Origin: Afipia birgiae 34632
GTDB taxonomy: Bacteria > Pseudomonadota > Alphaproteobacteria > Rhizobiales > Xanthobacteraceae
Direction of reading: 5' to 3'
DNA: 64,000 nt
Assembly: GCF_000308295.2 (NCBI RefSeq)
Contig: NZ_HG326653.1
Coordinates: 115,856 to 179,855, forward strand
A program made the translations under genes and the position numbers. Position 1 is the stretch's first letter. Each line of letters starts with the position of its first letter. Below are positions 26,244 through 34,225 of this stretch, piece by piece. The notes under the pieces were generated by a model. That model made no database searches. It was not told the origin of the DNA and saw nothing but the letters and a program-made list of their open reading frames with translations.

Positions 26244-26516
26244 ATGCTTTACATTCTTTTCGTCGGCCTGGTCGCGGGTTTTATTGCACGGCTGTTATCA
26301 CCCGGTCCGAACAATCCGACAGGCTTCATCCTGACGATTGTCCTCGGTATCGCCGGCGCATTCCTGGCGACCTTCATCGGTCAGGCCATCGGACACTACA
26401 GCCCGAGCCAGGGCGCCGGGTTTATCACGGCCACCATCGGAGCGCTGGTGGTGCTGTTCATCTGGAACAGACTGGTCGCGCGCGGCGTCGTCTCCGACCC
26501 CGGCAACAAGGTCTGA
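26244..26516 (+). CDS. GlsB/YeaQ/YmgE-family small stress membrane protein
   Basis: A 90-aa integral membrane protein with three hydrophobic stretches (residues 1-20, 28-48 and 58-80) and the family pattern 'GLVAGFIARLL.PG' near the N-terminus, then 'GFILTIVLGIAGAFLATFIG' and 'GFITATIGALVVLFIWNRLV'. Members are induced by stress and found in many proteobacteria; the biochemical role is unknown. 'Transglycosylase-associated' is a historical name without enzymatic evidence. Confidence 0.9.
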   Translation: MLYILFVGLVAGFIARLLSPGPNNPTGFILTIVLGIAGAFLATFIGQAIGHYSPSQGAGFITATIGALVVLFIWNRLVARGVVSDPGNKV

Positions 26517-26553
26517 GCGGCAGGAAGCTCATCTCTCCGCTCAGGATTTCGGG

Positions 26554-27357
26554 TTAGTTCCGTTTGGGCAGAACCGCGGGCCCGAGATGCGCGCCCGCAT
26601 CGATCCGCACGATCTCTCCGGTCATGCTGCGTGACGCCGGGCTGGTGAGAAAGCAGACAAGCTCGGCAACATCCTGCGCGGTGGAAGCGATCTTCAGCGG
26701 CGATTGCTCCGTCACCATGTTGCGGATTTTCCCGGCGAGTTCAGGTCCTCGGCCTTTGGTGAACCAGGGCGTATCGATGTAACCGGGACAGACCGCATTG
26801 ACGCGGATCAACGGCGCCAGTGCACGCGACAATGAGAGAGTGATGCTGTTCAGCGCGCCCTTGCTCGCGACATAGGCCACCGATGATCCGATGCCGGCGA
26901 TCCCCGCAATTGACGAGACATTCACGACCGACGAGCTGCGGCCGGATTTCCTTGCACCAGCTTCCAGCAGTGCCCGCGCTGCGCGGACCATCTGAAAAGG
27001 CCCGATGGTGTTGACCGCGTAGATGCGCTGGAAATCTTCCGCCGACAGACCGTCAAGATCGCCATGATCGACATGCTTGGTCGTGCCGGCATTGTTGATC
27101 AAGCCATCAAGCTGGCCCCACGGCGCCGCAGCGGCCGCGATCTTCCTGCAATCCTCGTCGCGCGACACGTCGCCCTGCACCACCACAACTTCTGCGCCGG
27201 CGCTTCGGCAGAGATCGGCGGTCTGTTCGGCCTCCTTCTGGCTCGACGAATAGTTGATGACGAGGCGCGCACCCTGCTTCGCCAGCAGTGCGGCGGAAGC
27301 CGCACCGAGGCCCGACGCTGAACCTGTTACAATTACCGTCAATCCATCCTTGGCCAT
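26554..27357 (-). CDS. SDR-family oxidoreductase
   Basis: A 267-aa classical short-chain dehydrogenase/reductase. The cofactor motif TGSASGLG is at residues 11-18, NNAG at 89-92, the active-site Ser about 148 ('VVNVSSIAG') and Tyr162-x3-Lys166 ('AYVASKGAL'). 'CPGYIDTPW' follows as usual. The acidic residue that sets NAD preference is not clear ('VINYSSS' after beta 2 suggests NADP). It is the final gene of a minus-strand group with a truncated acyl-CoA synthetase, VOC protein, enoyl-CoA hydratase and a LivK-type binding protein, suggesting an acyl-CoA degradation context; the substrate is unknown. Confidence 0.88.
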   Translation of the reverse strand: MAKDGLTVIVTGSASGLGAASAALLAKQGARLVINYSSSQKEAEQTADLCRSAGAEVVVVQGDVSRDEDCRKIAAAAAPWGQLDGLINNAGTTKHVDHGDLDGLSAEDFQRIYAVNTIGPFQMVRAARALLEAGARKSGRSSSVVNVSSIAGIAGIGSSVAYVASKGALNSITLSLSRALAPLIRVNAVCPGYIDTPWFTKGRGPELAGKIRNMVTEQSPLKIASTAQDVAELVCFLTSPASRSMTGEIVRIDAGAHLGPAVLPKRN

Positions 27358-27501
27358 CTTTTACCCTTCTTGCGAGGCTGTCGTTAGCGCGCGCAATCTA
27401 GCGGCCAATCTCCGGCCGCAACAGCGATTTTCCCGTCGATCCGGAGCACGAATGGCAGATGCGCGGACGAGATCAGCCCGAAGCTGAAGCCCCTCCGGCA
27501 A

Positions 27502-28014
27502 TCAACGCATCAATGATGGTGGACTTACCAGCAGCCGCGGCGCGTCCGGCTTGACGTCGACGGTCGGGCTGAAAGTGGCCGCGATGCGCTGGGGCTCGTT
27601 GTAAAAGCCCTCGGCGTTCGGCCCCGAGATGCGCATACCGGTGCGATTCGCAAGCTGCGCAATCTCGGCCTGAATACCGGCGCGCTCTCCTCCCTCCTCC
27701 GCGAAACCCGAGGAGATCACGATCGCGTTCTTTGCTCCTGCTGCCGCACACTCCTGCAAGGCCGGAAGAACCGCACGCGCCGGAATGATGACGATGGCGA
27801 GATCGACCGGCGCTCCGATCGAAGCGATCGATGGATAGCAGCGGAGATCGCCGATACTGTCATACGAGGGATTGACGGGATAAACCTCCCCGGCGAATCC
27901 ATTCCTGCGCAGGAAGGTCAACAACATCCCGGGGATTTTCTTGTCGTCCCGCGACGCGCCGATGATTGCGATGCTGTCCGGCGAAAAGAATGTATCCAGC
28001 GGGTGTTTGGGCAC
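27502..28014 (-). pseudogene. Truncated NDP-forming acyl-CoA synthetase: CoA-binding domain only
   Basis: A 170-aa reading frame from GTG 28014. Residues 5-125 are a complete CoA-binding Rossmann domain ('PDSIAIIGASRDDKKIPGMLLTFLRRNGFAGEVYPVNPSYDSIGD'). The start of the following succinyl-CoA-ligase-like domain is present as 'GMRISGPNAEGFYNEPQRIAATFSPTVD', then the frame ends within about ten residues. Intact relatives (acetate-CoA ligase type) run to about 700 aa with a second ligase domain and an ATP-grasp domain; neither is present before the SDR gene 144 nt further on. The C-terminal 'LLVSPPSLMR' lacks family character, so I infer a large deletion or fragment. It lies between the SDR gene and the VOC gene, all on the minus strand. 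Confidence 0.75.
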
Positions 28015-28022
28015 GTCGGCGC

Positions 28023-28772
28023 TCAGGCGGTGATGTGAAAATCGACCCCGCCAAGGCCGAACGAACTTCCAGTCACCGCGTGTCCACGCGCCTGTGCGGC
28101 GAGCAGTACGGCGGCCGGATCGCGGACACGAAAGCTGAGCCCGCTCATGATCTCGCTGTCGCCTTCAACAAACCGAATCCTGCAATTGACCAGAACAATC
28201 TCGGTGCCGGTCGCGGAAATACCGATGATGCGGCTCCAGTGATCCGCAAGCCCCTGCGGATCGGGGCCTGTCAGGATGACTTCCGTCAGCGCGATCGTCA
28301 CATCGTCACGGATCGACTTATCCCATTCAGGCCCGGCCGGCGGATAGGCGCCGCGAACGTTGTCGCTGCCGGCGGTGTAATTGAATTCGATGAAGGCGGC
28401 GCGGCAATCGCGCGGATGAAGCTGAATACCGAGATAGGGCGGACGATCGATGACGTGAGAAGTCCGAACGCCGATGCGTTCGGCATTGGCCTGCCGTTCG
28501 CGCGGATCGGGACAGGACAGGATCGCCATGTAGCCGCCGCGGCCACCGGTCTTGTCGATGAAACGCCCGGCGGCAGTGCCGTCCCGGAAAGGGGCGACGA
28601 CCTCGAGCAGAATGGTATCGATCGGGAGCAGCGCGTTCTCCAGACCATAGCGCGCGACATTGGGATCACGATAACAGACCGTCAGCCCCAGGATCGCCGC
28701 GATATCGCCGACCACCGGCTCAAGGTACGGCGCGACCAGACAGATTTGCCGCATCCGTGTCGTGTCAGTCAT
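28023..28772 (-). CDS. VOC/glyoxalase-like domain protein
   Basis: A 249-aa protein from ATG 28772 (GGAG 7 nt upstream); a longer start at 28826 adds 18 residues that are not family-like. It has the internal duplication of beta-alpha-beta-beta-beta units of the vicinal-oxygen-chelate fold: 'MRQICLVAPYLEPVVGDIAAILGL' at the start and 'TEVILTGPDPQGLADHWSRIIGIS' (around residues 167-190) for the second half. It matches the broad 'glyoxalase-like domain' group rather than a named enzyme. The gene ends 8 nt before the truncated synthetase gene begins, and 85 nt separates its start from the enoyl-CoA hydratase stop, so it is probably part of the same operon. Metal ligands are not confidently identifiable. 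Confidence 0.7.
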   Translation of the reverse strand: MTDTTRMRQICLVAPYLEPVVGDIAAILGLTVCYRDPNVARYGLENALLPIDTILLEVVAPFRDGTAAGRFIDKTGGRGGYMAILSCPDPRERQANAERIGVRTSHVIDRPPYLGIQLHPRDCRAAFIEFNYTAGSDNVRGAYPPAGPEWDKSIRDDVTIALTEVILTGPDPQGLADHWSRIIGISATGTEIVLVNCRIRFVEGDSEIMSGLSFRVRDPAAVLLAAQARGHAVTGSSFGLGGVDFHITA

Positions 28773-28857
28773 GCCGGCGCTCCAGCGTCGCTCTTGTTCT
28801 TGATAGACGATATCTTCAACAGGCACGATGCTCGAAAGCCCGCGCTCGGATCATGCC

Positions 28858-29646
28858 CTAGCGCCCCTTGAACACCGCGGCGCGCTTCTCCATGAAGGCC
28901 TTCGCTGCCTCACGATGGTCGGAGGTTTCCGAGCAGCGGGTATGATGGGCGGCCTCAGCGTCGAAGCAGGCCTCGAGCGACAGGGTTTCCGCGTTGTTGA
29001 TGTTGCGCTTGATGTAGCCCAGCGTCACGGTCGGCCCCTGTGCCAGCGACATGGCAAGATCAGTCGCCGCATCCGCAACATCAGCGTCCGGGACAACCTT
29101 CGTGACCAGCCCGAGTGCGAGGGCTTCCTGCGCCGTGAGAACGGGCGACATCAGATAAAGCTCGCGCGCCTTGGCGCTGCCCAGCATCTGCGTCAGGAAA
29201 TAGGTGCCGCCATAATCGCCGGAGAAGCCGACCTTGGCAAACGCCGTCGTGATTTTGGCGGATGCGCCGGCGACACGCAGGTCGCAGGACAACGCAATCG
29301 ACAAACCCGCGCCGGCTGCAGCGCCGTCGATCTGGGCAACGACCGGCTTCGGCAATTCATGCAGCAGCCGCGAGATTTCCATGCCCCGCCGCAGATTGGC
29401 GCGCTTCACCTCATATGTGAGCTCCGACTTGTTTTCGGCCATCGACTTGACGTCGCCGCCGACACAGAACGTGCCGTTGGCTCCGCGCAGGAGCACAGCG
29501 CGGACATCCGAGTCGTCCGCGGCGCGCCGCGCCGCCTCAATGAGATCCGCAGACATTTCCGCGTTGATCGCGTTACGCCGCTCGGGACGGTTCATCGTGA
29601 TCGTCAACAGACCGCGATCAAGACTTTGGAGAACTGTGCCGCTCAT
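28858..29646 (-). CDS. Enoyl-CoA hydratase/isomerase-family protein
   Basis: A 262-aa crotonase-fold enzyme. The family signature 'IDGAAAGAGLSIALSCDLRVAG' (around residues 103-124) contains the oxyanion-hole glycine, and 'GANGTFCVGGDVKSMAE' (54-70) carries the second one. The usual catalytic glutamates of true hydratases (E144/E164 in rat enzyme numbering) are not obvious: 'KVGFSGDYGGTYFLTQMLG' replaces the expected 'E..G..P..GG..RL', and Asp is found at the first position. It may therefore be an isomerase or another crotonase-fold enzyme rather than a hydratase. It follows the LivK-type binding protein by 60 nt. Confidence 0.82.
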   Translation of the reverse strand: MSGTVLQSLDRGLLTITMNRPERRNAINAEMSADLIEAARRAADDSDVRAVLLRGANGTFCVGGDVKSMAENKSELTYEVKRANLRRGMEISRLLHELPKPVVAQIDGAAAGAGLSIALSCDLRVAGASAKITTAFAKVGFSGDYGGTYFLTQMLGSAKARELYLMSPVLTAQEALALGLVTKVVPDADVADAATDLAMSLAQGPTVTLGYIKRNINNAETLSLEACFDAEAAHHTRCSETSDHREAAKAFMEKRAAVFKGR

Positions 29647-29706
29647 GGAGATTCCCTGTGCAGGACGTCAGCGAGCACTGGCCGAAGCCGGCGCTCGTGA
29701 CAGGAT

Positions 29707-30912
29707 TTACTTCTTGATGAACGGGCAGCGTGATGCATCCAGTGACTGGAAGGCCTGATCACCCGGAATCGTGGCGAGCAGCTTGTAGTTGTCCCAACGC
29801 CCCTTCGATTCCGATGGCTTCTTCACCTCGAACAAATACATGTCGTGGGTCATGCGCCCGTCCTCACGGATTTTGCCACCCTTGGCGAACATGTCGTTGA
29901 TCGGCGTCGACTTCATGATCTTCATGACAGCAGCGGAGTCGGTGGTGCCTGCAGCCTTCACTGCCTTGAGGTAGTGAGTGACCGAGGAGTACACGCCTGC
30001 CTGCGCAGAGGTCGGCACGCGTTTGACCTTGTCCATGAAGCGCTTCGAGAACGCGCGCGTCTCGTCATTCAAATCCCAATACCAGGCTTCGGCCAGAACG
30101 AGACCCTGCGCGGTCTCAAGCCCGATGCTGTCGATATCGGTGACGAAGGCGAGCAGCGGCGACATCTTCTGTCCGCCCTTCATCAGACCAAACTCCGCAC
30201 CCTGCTTGATCGCATTGATGGTGTCGCCGCCGGCATTGGCAAGACCGACGACTTTCGCCTTCGATCCCTGAGCCTGCAGCAGGAACGACGAGAAGTCCGA
30301 TGTATTGAGTGGATGCTTGACGGTGCCGAGCACCTTGCCACCCATCTTGGTCACGACAGCGGACGTGTCCTTCTCTAGATCCTGCCCGAACGCATAATCG
30401 GCCTGAAGGAAGAACCAGGTGTCGAGTCCCGCCTTCACGGCAGCGAGGCCTGTTGAGTTCGCCTGCCCGAATGTGTCGAACACATAATGAACCGTGTAGG
30501 GACCGCACGCCTCGTTCGTCAAGCGAACAGACCCGGGGCCGTTGAACATGATGATCTTGTTGCGCGTCTTCGCGATCTCGTTGGCGGCAAGCGCGGTGGC
30601 CGACGCTGCAACGTCGACAATCGCTTCGACACCCTGATTGTCGAACATGTCTCGCGCAATGCTCGACGACAGATCAGCCTTGTTCAAGTGATCGACAGCG
30701 ATGATCTCGATCTTGCGACCCAACACTTCGCCGCCGAAATCTTCCGCCGCCATTTTCGCCGCAGTCTCGCTGCCTACGCCGGTGATATCGGCGTAAAGGC
30801 CCGACATATCGAGGATCGCACCAAGTTTCAGCGGCGGCTTGCCTTGAGCCAACGCCGCGCTTGAGCCGAGCACCACAGCGGATGAAATAAGCGTTGCGAT
30901 AATCTTCTTCAA
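29707..30912 (-). CDS. Branched-chain-amino-acid-type (LivK-like) ABC substrate-binding protein
   Basis: A 401-aa periplasmic binding protein of type I fold. The signal peptide covers residues 1-22 ('MKKIIATLISSAVVLGSSAALAQG'). The mature protein opens with 'PPLKLGAILDMSGLYADITGVGSETAAKMAAEDFGGEVLGRKIEIIAVDHLNKADLSSSIARDMFD', the standard Leu/Ile/Val or aromatic/urea-type start. The start codon is TTG at 30912 with GGGAGA 5 nt upstream; no in-frame ATG is available. The permease and ATPase genes of such a system are absent here, so it is an orphan or works with components elsewhere. The neighbours suggest an aromatic or acyl compound as ligand (inference). Confidence 0.88.
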   Translation of the reverse strand: MKKIIATLISSAVVLGSSAALAQGKPPLKLGAILDMSGLYADITGVGSETAAKMAAEDFGGEVLGRKIEIIAVDHLNKADLSSSIARDMFDNQGVEAIVDVAASATALAANEIAKTRNKIIMFNGPGSVRLTNEACGPYTVHYVFDTFGQANSTGLAAVKAGLDTWFFLQADYAFGQDLEKDTSAVVTKMGGKVLGTVKHPLNTSDFSSFLLQAQGSKAKVVGLANAGGDTINAIKQGAEFGLMKGGQKMSPLLAFVTDIDSIGLETAQGLVLAEAWYWDLNDETRAFSKRFMDKVKRVPTSAQAGVYSSVTHYLKAVKAAGTTDSAAVMKIMKSTPINDMFAKGGKIREDGRMTHDMYLFEVKKPSESKGRWDNYKLLATIPGDQAFQSLDASRCPFIKK

Positions 30913-31094
30913 CGTTGTCTCCCATTATCAATGGTGCGCCTTTGTCGGCGGCATCTCATTGGTTTCATCATGACGCAATGACACGTCAGCGACAAGGCCA
31001 TGCGGCTCTTGCCCTTGACTCGTGCCGGCGAAATTACAAGCTTGCGGATCATCGGGCCCGTTTCGCGGGCACACGTTTCGCCAGACGGAATAGC

Positions 31095-32066
31095 ATGCGG
31101 ATTCTGATTACCGGAGCGGGCGGATTTATCGGCTCTCACCTTGTGCGCGCGCTGCTGAGCGCGGGACAACTGACCGACAGACACGGAGCTTCACGGCGGA
31201 TTGATCGCATGTTGCTGGTCGATTCATATCTTCCCACCTGCTCGGATAACCGGGTTGAACGAATCTTGGGCGACATATCGGATGACGCCGTTCTGCGGCG
31301 CATTGCAGACTGGCAACCTGACAGCGTGTTCCACCTCGCCGCCATGCTCACCAGCGCAGCCGCAAAAGAGCCCGACCGCGCGCTGCATGTGAATGTGTCA
31401 GCACTGGCGCAACTCATCGGCATGGTCGGATCGCAAACTGTGCCGCCGAAGTTCATTTTTCCGAGTTCAATCGCCGTCTTTGGCGGTGTCCTGCCTGATA
31501 CCGTGGGCGACGATCTGGTTCAGCATCCGCAAACGTCGTACGGCACGCATAAGTCGATTGCAGAACTGATGCTTGCGGACGCGGCCCGGCGCGGCGAGAT
31601 CGAAGGCCGGTCGCTGAGGCTGCCGATCGTTCTTGTGCATCCCGGCCCGCCGACGTCGTCGGTCTCGGATCGCATCGCCGCCATCGTCCGCGACGCCGTT
31701 GCCGGGCACGATGTTATCGTACCGCTGAACAGCGAAACCCGTATCCCCGTCGCATCGGTATCCGCTGTCGTGGCAGGCTTGATTGCGATGCATAACGTCC
31801 CGTCCACGACACTCAATGGCGCCACCGCGATCAATCTTCCCGCGCTGACAGTCAGTATGGCGGACATCGTTGCCGCCCTGGAAAGAACTGTAGACTCATC
31901 GCGCCTCGGAAAAATCACCTTCGCACCTGACATGGCGCTGGAATCCATTGTCGATGGCTGGCCGAAGGGCTTTGTTTCACAGACGGCTTCCGCCGCCGGC
32001 ATTTCAGGCGACGAGACCTTCGAAGGCATCGTGCGGCACTACATCGCGAGTCTCGGCAATGCATGA
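31095..32066 (+). CDS. NAD-dependent epimerase/dehydratase, D-erythronate dehydrogenase (DenD)-like
   Basis: A 323-aa extended SDR from ATG 31095; the frame is open from 30915, but the N-terminal extension is not family-like. GAGGFIG is at residues 7-13, active-site Ser124-Ser125 ('FIFPSSIAVFG') and Tyr149-x3-Lys153 ('SYGTHKSIAELM'). The segment 'RLPIVLVHPGPPTSSVSDRIAAIVRDAVAG' and the overall layout resemble DenD, which oxidises D-erythronate at C2; assignment of that substrate is a family-level guess, since other sugar-acid genes (DenK, OtnC/I) are absent. The stop overlaps the start of the next gene by 8 nt, so the two are co-translated. Confidence 0.78.
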   Translation: MRILITGAGGFIGSHLVRALLSAGQLTDRHGASRRIDRMLLVDSYLPTCSDNRVERILGDISDDAVLRRIADWQPDSVFHLAAMLTSAAAKEPDRALHVNVSALAQLIGMVGSQTVPPKFIFPSSIAVFGGVLPDTVGDDLVQHPQTSYGTHKSIAELMLADAARRGEIEGRSLRLPIVLVHPGPPTSSVSDRIAAIVRDAVAGHDVIVPLNSETRIPVASVSAVVAGLIAMHNVPSTTLNGATAINLPALTVSMADIVAALERTVDSSRLGKITFAPDMALESIVDGWPKGFVSQTASAAGISGDETFEGIVRHYIASLGNA

Positions 32067-33378
32067 CACGGCCGCAGCTTCACCGGATATCTGCATCATC
32101 GGCGCCGGCTCATCGGGTGTCGCGGTCGCAAAGGCATTGCGCGACCGAGGGCTTTCGTTCGACTGCTTCGAGAAGGGATCGAATCTCGGCGGCATGTGGC
32201 GCTATGAGAATGACAACGGCCTGTCCTGCGCCTATCGCAGCCTCCACATCGACACCAGCCGCAACAATCTCGGCTATCCGGATTTTCCCATTCCCGCCGA
32301 CCAGCCGGATTTTCTGTCGCATCGGCAACTATTGAATTATCTCGAGTCCTATGCGGATCATTTCAAGGTCCGCCCCGCGATTGCGTTCAATACCGAGGTG
32401 ATATCCGTCGAGAAGACCGGCGGCGGGCGCTGGCGGGTCGTAACCAACGATGGCCGTGCGCGAAACTACCGCGCCGTCGTGGTCGCAAACGGGCATCTGT
32501 GGAATCCGCGCCACCCGTCATTCCCCGGCACATTCGACGGCATCACCATCCATTCCAGCGAATACCGCACGGCTGCGCCGTTCGATGACAAGAATGTTCT
32601 GGTTGTCGGCATCGGCAACTCCGCCGTCGATATTGCGGTCGACCTTTGCAAGCGCGCAAAGAGCGTCGCGCTGTCGACGCGAACCGGCGCTCACGTGATG
32701 CCGAAATACATGATGGGAATTCCGACCGACCGCTGGTCGGCGTTCTTTTCCCGCAAGCTGAAATTCCCCACGCTGCTGACGCGCATGATCATGGCGCGGC
32801 TGGCTTACTTCGCTGTGGGCAATCAGCGCCGGTTTGGAATTCCGAAGCCGAAGCACCCGATGTGGCGCGAGCATGCGACCATCAGCCAGGAACTGCTGCC
32901 CTATATCGGGCACGGCTGGATCGGCATCAAACCGAATGTCGTGAAGCTCGCCGGCGACGCCGTCGAGTTCGCGGACGGGTCGCGCAATCCATTCGACGCC
33001 ATCATTTATGCGACAGGATACAAAACGACATTCCCGTTCCTGACGCCGTCACTGTTCTCCGTCCCTGACGGCGAAATGGTCGATCTCTACCGGCGAATGA
33101 CGCCGCCCGGCCTGCCCGGGCTTTTCTTCGCCGGCCTGGTGCAGCCGATCGGCGCAACAATTCCGCTGGTCGAGGTGCAGGCGCGATGGATCGCCGCCGC
33201 CCTTGCGGATAGAATGGCGCTGCCCTCTGCCGCCGAGATGGCACGTGAAGTCAGATCGCACCACGAGCGGAAGCAGCGGACGTGGCTGAACTCGGCACGC
33301 TATACTCTGGAAGTGGACTTCAAGAGCTACGTCGGCGCGCTTCGCAAAGACATGGAGCGCAATCAAGCAGGCCTCTAA
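32059..33378 (+). CDS. Flavin-containing monooxygenase (FMO-like)
   Basis: A 439-aa flavoprotein. The FAD-binding GAGSSG is at residues 15-20 and the NADPH-binding GIGNSA at 184-189. The sequence between them includes 'FPGTFDGITIHSSEYR' (155-170), matching the class B monooxygenase/FMO fingerprint (F-x-G...H-x3-Y), and 'IIYATGYKTTFPFL' carries the ATGY motif of FMOs. These enzymes oxygenate soft nucleophiles (N or S) or ketones using NADPH and O2. ATG 32059 is used because it overlaps the preceding DenD-like gene by 8 nt; the longer open frame to 31948 only overlaps that gene. Substrate unknown. Confidence 0.88.
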   Translation: MHDTAAASPDICIIGAGSSGVAVAKALRDRGLSFDCFEKGSNLGGMWRYENDNGLSCAYRSLHIDTSRNNLGYPDFPIPADQPDFLSHRQLLNYLESYADHFKVRPAIAFNTEVISVEKTGGGRWRVVTNDGRARNYRAVVVANGHLWNPRHPSFPGTFDGITIHSSEYRTAAPFDDKNVLVVGIGNSAVDIAVDLCKRAKSVALSTRTGAHVMPKYMMGIPTDRWSAFFSRKLKFPTLLTRMIMARLAYFAVGNQRRFGIPKPKHPMWREHATISQELLPYIGHGWIGIKPNVVKLAGDAVEFADGSRNPFDAIIYATGYKTTFPFLTPSLFSVPDGEMVDLYRRMTPPGLPGLFFAGLVQPIGATIPLVEVQARWIAAALADRMALPSAAEMAREVRSHHERKQRTWLNSARYTLEVDFKSYVGALRKDMERNQAGL

Positions 33379-33385
33379 TGGCTAA

Positions 33386-34225
33386 ATGCGGATGAGCAGA
33401 CGCGGGGGTCGCATCACAGGAATTGCGACAGGGTTCGCGTTGATCATCTGTGTCTGCGATAGCCCGGCGCTCGCCGCATGCGAATTCGTGCGGCAGGGCG
33501 AGGGCCGGGTCGGCAGCGTGCTTGACGCAAGAACCTTCCGGCTTGAGGACGGACGCGAGGTGCGTCTCGCAGGAATCGAGCTTGCGGTGGACGCCGCAGG
33601 CCTTGGTAAGGTAATATTATCCTCGCTGATTGAAGGCCGTGACGTCACGTTGCACGGCTTCGACGACACGCCGGATCGATACGGACGCCAACCGGCTTTC
33701 GTCGCCTTGATAGACTCGGCAGCGCCGGTTCAGTTCGAGATGCTCACACGCGGCGAAGCCCTGGTGTCGCCGACCGGCAGCGACCCTGCCTGTTTCCAGG
33801 CGCTGCTGGCCAGAGAGGCCGCCGCGCGTGCGGCAAGGCGCGGCATTTGGGCTGGTTCCGCTGCCTTAAAAAACGCGAAAAGCACCGACGATATTTTGGC
33901 ACGATTGGGACAATTTACTATGGTGGAAGGAACGGTTTCGTCGGCCCGGCTGGCCGGCGCGACATTTTATGTCAATTTCGGACGTCGATGGACACGGGAC
34001 TTTGCCGTGACTATTCCAAGGCGCATGATGCCGGCCGTCGAGGCCGCTGGAATTGACCTTAAGTCTCTGAAAGACAAGAAGGTTCGAGTTCGAGGCTGGA
34101 TCGAGAAGCGCGGCGGACCGAGGATCGAGGTCACTCACGTCGGGCAGATTGAGATGATCGGCGCGGCCAGGCCGATCCCGAAAAGCGATCTGGCCGCTAC
34201 TGGGCCTGAGGATGAGGGTAAATAG
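33386..34225 (+). CDS. Exported thermonuclease (SNase-like) domain protein
   Basis: A 279-aa protein with a signal peptide (cleavage near 'SPALA-ACEFV', residue 32) and an SNase-like OB-fold core at residues about 40-160: 'GRVGSVLDARTFRLEDGREVRLAGIEL' and 'LEGRDVTLHGFDDTPDRYGRQPAFVAL', ending 'EAAARAARRGIW'. The catalytic Arg-Glu-Arg set of staphylococcal nuclease is partly recognisable only (R in 'VRLAGIE', D/R in 'DRYGR'), so activity is not certain. A C-terminal OB-like region ('VEGTVSSARLAGATFYVNFGRRWTRDFAVTI...VRVRGWIEKRGGPRIEVTHVGQIE') is additional. Overlaps the downstream M48 gene by 14 nt. Confidence 0.82.
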   Translation: MRMSRRGGRITGIATGFALIICVCDSPALAACEFVRQGEGRVGSVLDARTFRLEDGREVRLAGIELAVDAAGLGKVILSSLIEGRDVTLHGFDDTPDRYGRQPAFVALIDSAAPVQFEMLTRGEALVSPTGSDPACFQALLAREAAARAARRGIWAGSAALKNAKSTDDILARLGQFTMVEGTVSSARLAGATFYVNFGRRWTRDFAVTIPRRMMPAVEAAGIDLKSLKDKKVRVRGWIEKRGGPRIEVTHVGQIEMIGAARPIPKSDLAATGPEDEGK

